NCBI GenBank assembly: GCA_002365735.1
Contig: DEZY01000041.1
Location: 1 to 9,309, forward strand
DNA: 9,309 nt
Direction: 5' to 3'
Origin: Actinobacteria bacterium UBA3120
GTDB lineage: Bacteria > Actinomycetota > Actinomycetes > S36-B12
Shown: positions 6,953-9,309 of the stretch, in pieces
Layout: every line of letters starts with the position of its first letter
How positions within the stretch are numbered: position 1 is the first letter of the stretch
Program-made: the position numbers and the translations under genes
Notes under the pieces: model-generated
The model's input: the letters and a program-made list of their open reading frames with translations, nothing else
Database searches by the model: none
What the model was told of the DNA's origin: nothing

Positions 6953-7785
6953 CACCCACTCAACTGGACTCGAAGAATCCAGGAAGTGCTCTTGCCATCT
7001 CTGGCCTATCAAAAGTGTTCAATGTTGGTAATCCCAATGAGGTCACGGCGCTCTCCGACGTACACCTCGATGTCCATACCGGGGAGTTCATTTCGCTCAT
7101 CGGCCCCTCCGGCTGTGGAAAAAGCACGCTCCTGCGAGTCATTGGCGACCTCACCGCGTTCGACTCGGGCAGTGTTCAGGTTGCTGGTAAGTCCCCCGAG
7201 GAGGCCCGCAAAGAGCGTTTATACGGAATCGCATTCCAGCAAGCCGCCCTTTTCGATTGGCGCACGGTTACCAGGAACATTGAGCTCCCACTTGAACTTG
7301 CTGGGTGGCAAAAGTCCCAACGGCAGGAGCGATCCGCCGAGCTTCTTGACATGGTTCAACTTTCCGATTTTGCTCACCACCGACCCTGGGAACTTTCTGG
7401 AGGTATGCAGCAGCGGGTTGCCATCGCCCGTTCCCTCGCGGTCGACCCCCCGCTACTTCTCATGGATGAACCATTTGGCGCATTGGATGAAATGACCCGC
7501 GAGCGCATGCAAAATGAACTGCTCAAAATTCGGATGGAGACCGGTAAAACGATCGTGTTCGTGACTCATTCCATCCCCGAGGCTGTGTACCTCTCTGACC
7601 GGGTCGTAGTGATGTCGCCTCGGCCGGGTCGCATCACAGCCGAAATTGAGGTGAACCTTGGTGATCGAAACGAAATGACTCGGGAGTCAGATCATTTCTT
7701 TCGCTGTGTCACCTCAGTTCGCGAAGCCCTGCGAGTTCATGACACTTCCAACTCCACGTCTTCTTCGCACCGGGGCGAAATCTGA
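6949..7785 (+). CDS. ABC importer ATP-binding protein (NitT/TauT/ThiZ-like)
   Basis: A 278-residue cytoplasmic ATPase that powers the importer formed with the flanking permeases. All nucleotide-binding motifs are present: Walker A GPSGCGKST (52-60), Q-loop Gln97 in AFQQAALF, ABC signature LSGGMQQR (149-156), Walker B LLLMDEP with catalytic Glu174 (DEPFGALDEMTR), and H-loop His207 in VTHSIPEA. The VTHSIPEAVYLSDRV segment is characteristic of the nitrate/sulfonate/HMP-type subfamily. It overlaps the upstream permease by four bases and the downstream permease by one base (TGATG), so the three are almost certainly co-translated. Confidence 0.93.
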   Translation: MTPTQLDSKNPGSALAISGLSKVFNVGNPNEVTALSDVHLDVHTGEFISLIGPSGCGKSTLLRVIGDLTAFDSGSVQVAGKSPEEARKERLYGIAFQQAALFDWRTVTRNIELPLELAGWQKSQRQERSAELLDMVQLSDFAHHRPWELSGGMQQRVAIARSLAVDPPLLLMDEPFGALDEMTRERMQNELLKIRMETGKTIVFVTHSIPEAVYLSDRVVVMSPRPGRITAEIEVNLGDRNEMTRESDHFFRCVTSVREALRVHDTSNSTSSSHRGEI

Positions 7786-8558
7786 TGAATACCAAGCTGG
7801 GTTATGTGTGGCCCCCAATCTTGGTGGCCACAATATTTCTTGGTGGCTGGCAACTGCTGGTGGTAGTTCAGGACCTTAAGCCTTTCCTGCTTCCGGCGCC
7901 CAGCCTGATCGCCTCTGAGTTCTCCTCAGGTGCCACGCTGATGTGGGGTGCCGCCTATTACACCGCCACGACTGCTTTCCTGGGACTAATTTTCGGAACC
8001 GTGCTCGGTTTGATCACGGCACTGCTTGCCCAAAGGTTCATCACCGTTGACAAGTTGGCAGCCCCACTCGCGGCTGGGTTGGCAACTGTTCCGATCATTG
8101 CTTTAACGCCAATTTTAAACAATATGTTCAACATTACGAGCAGGACTCCACGAGTACTGGTCACCGCGATAATCGTACTTTTTCCCATTTTCGTCAACGT
8201 TACTCGAGGACTCATTCAAGTCAATGCCACTCAGCTCGAACTGATGCGCTCTCTGAACGCCACACCTCGAACCACACTTCGAGTGCTCCGCATTCCTAAC
8301 GCAATTCCGTTCTTTTTTACTGGGCTCAAGATTGCTGCACCACTCGCAGTTATCGCAGCTCTTGTCGCTGAGTATTTCGGTGGGCCGCAACAGGGCCTTG
8401 GCAGTAGAATCGCAAGCGCGGCCGCTAATACTGCTTATGGTCGAGCGTGGGCCTATGTGTTGGCTGCGATTATCACGGGGTTGATCTTTTACCTTGCGAT
8501 CATTGCACTTGAACGACTTGTCACACCGCGCACGGCTCAGGTCACCACAACTGCTTAA
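7785..8558 (+). CDS. ABC importer permease 2 (BPD_transp_1 fold)
   Basis: A 257-residue membrane protein with about six hydrophobic segments, near residues 7-29, 52-84, 91-116, 125-143, 180-200 and 223-247. Its coupling loop begins at Glu152, ELMRSLNATPRTTLRVLRIP, and recalls that of the first permease (shared ELMRS, LR-P, and a following LK-AA stretch), but the proteins are clearly not recent duplicates. A heterodimeric channel with the 6083-6952 product is the simplest reading. The start codon overlaps the ATPase stop and has only a weak Shine-Dalgarno sequence, so expression probably relies on translational coupling. Confidence 0.87.
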   Translation: MNTKLGYVWPPILVATIFLGGWQLLVVVQDLKPFLLPAPSLIASEFSSGATLMWGAAYYTATTAFLGLIFGTVLGLITALLAQRFITVDKLAAPLAAGLATVPIIALTPILNNMFNITSRTPRVLVTAIIVLFPIFVNVTRGLIQVNATQLELMRSLNATPRTTLRVLRIPNAIPFFFTGLKIAAPLAVIAALVAEYFGGPQQGLGSRIASAAANTAYGRAWAYVLAAIITGLIFYLAIIALERLVTPRTAQVTTTA

Positions 8559-8580
8559 ATTTTTCGTCAATCAATCAAAT

Positions 8581-8587
8581 AAGGAGG
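8581..8587 (+). promoter_or_regulatory. Near-perfect ribosome binding site for the binding-protein gene
   Basis: AAGGAGG lies four bases before the ATG at 8592, in an A/T-rich 33-bp spacer. It is the strongest Shine-Dalgarno sequence in the operon, consistent with the usual need for excess binding protein over membrane components. It also fixes the start of the lipoprotein. Confidence 0.7.
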
Positions 8588-8591
8588 AAGA

Positions 8592-9309
8592 ATGAATCAA
8601 AAGAAAAGTTGGATTCGCGTAGTGGCTGTGGCCGCTTCGGGTCTTCTATTGCTATCTGCGTGTAGCAGTAGCGATGACACGGCAGCTGAGACTTCAGACG
8701 CCGCGACCGCTGAAGAAACTGTCGCTGAGGAAACTGCGGCAGAAGAAACTGCCACTGATGAGGGTGCCTGCACTGAACTCACGCCTGTTTCTCTGCAACT
8801 TCAGTGGTTCGTGCAAGCTCAGTTCGGTGGCTATTACGCCGCTAAGGACTTGGGCTACTACGAGGATCAATGCCTTGACGTAACTATTCTCGAAGGCGGC
8901 GTTGATATCGTTCCCCAGACTGTGCTTGCTCAGGGTGGGGCAGACTTTGCCATCTCCTGGGTCCCCAAGGCCCTAGCATCACGTGAACAAGGTGCTGGAA
9001 TTGTTGACGTAGCACAGGTATATCAAACCTCCGGAACACTACAAGTTTCATGGGCAGATTCCAACATCACCACCGCTGCTGATCTTGACGGAAAGATTGT
9101 CGGCAACTGGGGATTTGGAAATGAATATGAACTGTTCGCTGGAATGACTAAGGCCGGGCTTGATCCAGCTAGTGATGTGGAACTCGTTCAGCAGCAGTTT
9201 GACATGCAAGCGCTACTCAATCGCGAGATTGATGCCGCACAAGCCATGACCTACAACGAGTACGCCCAAGTACTGGAATCCATTAATCCTGATACGGGCG
9301 AGTTGTACC
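8592..9309 (+). CDS. NMT1/THI5-like ABC substrate-binding lipoprotein (3' end outside window)
   Basis: An open frame of 239 codons runs to the window edge. It begins with a lipoprotein signal: basic MNQKKSWIR, a hydrophobic core, and lipobox LLSAC with Cys24 as the lipidation site. An acidic low-complexity linker (about 25-58) contains three AEETx repeats. The binding domain starts near residue 64 with LQLQWFVQAQFGGYYAAKDL (from 68), a hallmark of NMT1/THI5-like proteins that bind hydroxymethylpyrimidine and other small heterocycles. Further family-like segments are ADFAISW and NWGFGNEYELF. The Cys-rich motif of THI5-type biosynthetic enzymes is not seen in the visible part, so transport is the likely role. 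Cys60 and Cys94 could form a disulfide after export. Context suggests it captures pyrimidines or their ring-reduced or opened derivatives; this is inference. Confidence 0.88.
   Translation, partial: MNQKKSWIRVVAVAASGLLLLSACSSSDDTAAETSDAATAEETVAEETAAEETATDEGACTELTPVSLQLQWFVQAQFGGYYAAKDLGYYEDQCLDVTILEGGVDIVPQTVLAQGGADFAISWVPKALASREQGAGIVDVAQVYQTSGTLQVSWADSNITTAADLDGKIVGNWGFGNEYELFAGMTKAGLDPASDVELVQQQFDMQALLNREIDAAQAMTYNEYAQVLESINPDTGELY
8709..8753 (+). repeat. Three 15-bp imperfect tandem repeats coding AEETx in the lipoprotein linker
   Basis: Codons 40-54 read AEETV, AEETA, AEETA. The DNA units (8709-8723, 8724-8738, 8739-8753) differ at several third positions, for example GCTGAAGAAACT versus GCTGAGGAAACT. 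The repeats extend the flexible acidic tether between the lipid anchor and the binding domain. Confidence 0.75.

Noticed and set aside
8597..8782. Minus-strand Ser/Ala/Val-repeat open frame
   Set aside because: Its repeats are the antisense image of the AEETx linker repeats of the binding protein.
8592..9309. THI5-type pyrimidine-synthesis enzyme rather than a transport protein
   Set aside because: It has a clear lipoprotein signal and directly follows permease and ATPase genes; the Cys-rich motif of the enzymes is not seen in the visible part.

Overview
The window looks like part of a bacterial chromosome, most likely from an actinobacterium of moderate GC content. The evidence is indirect: an Arg-rich (Tat-like) lipoprotein signal on one binding protein, Asp/Glu/Thr/Ala-rich linkers after the lipobox, actinobacterial-looking protein sequences, and an LLM-class oxidoreductase of the type often linked to coenzyme F420. 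I cannot name a genus. All genes read cleanly, with no frameshifts, insertion sequences, RNA genes or CRISPR arrays seen.

Layout. From the left edge to 936, on the minus strand, is a PotD-like (polyamine type) ABC substrate-binding lipoprotein whose C-terminus lies outside the window. A 253-bp divergent control region (937-1189) follows. It holds a cluster of GTCAC pentamers, a plausible sigma70-type promoter and a perfect 9-bp inverted repeat in the presumed 5' leader. From 1190 to the right edge everything is on the plus strand with short gaps or overlaps and looks like one operon. Its order is nitrilase-superfamily beta-ureidopropionase, dihydropyrimidinase, CoA-acylating (methyl)malonate-semialdehyde dehydrogenase, LLM-class flavin/F420 oxidoreductase, ABC permease, ABC ATPase, second ABC permease, and an NMT1/THI5-like substrate-binding lipoprotein that runs off the right edge.

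How the genes work together. Dihydropyrimidinase opens dihydrouracil or dihydrothymine to the N-carbamoyl-beta-amino acid. Beta-ureidopropionase releases beta-alanine or beta-aminoisobutyrate plus CO2 and NH3. After transamination, the semialdehyde dehydrogenase makes acetyl-CoA or propionyl-CoA. This is the reductive pyrimidine degradation pathway, with uptake presumably supplied by the linked ABC importer. Two expected steps are not encoded here: the dihydropyrimidine dehydrogenase that makes the dihydropyrimidine, and the beta-alanine/beta-aminoisobutyrate aminotransferase. The LLM oxidoreductase sits where a redox enzyme is needed and is a candidate for the first step, though this is inference. 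The most interesting points are the dedicated, apparently heteromeric importer of unknown ligand, the LLM enzyme, and the operator-like structure of the divergent region.
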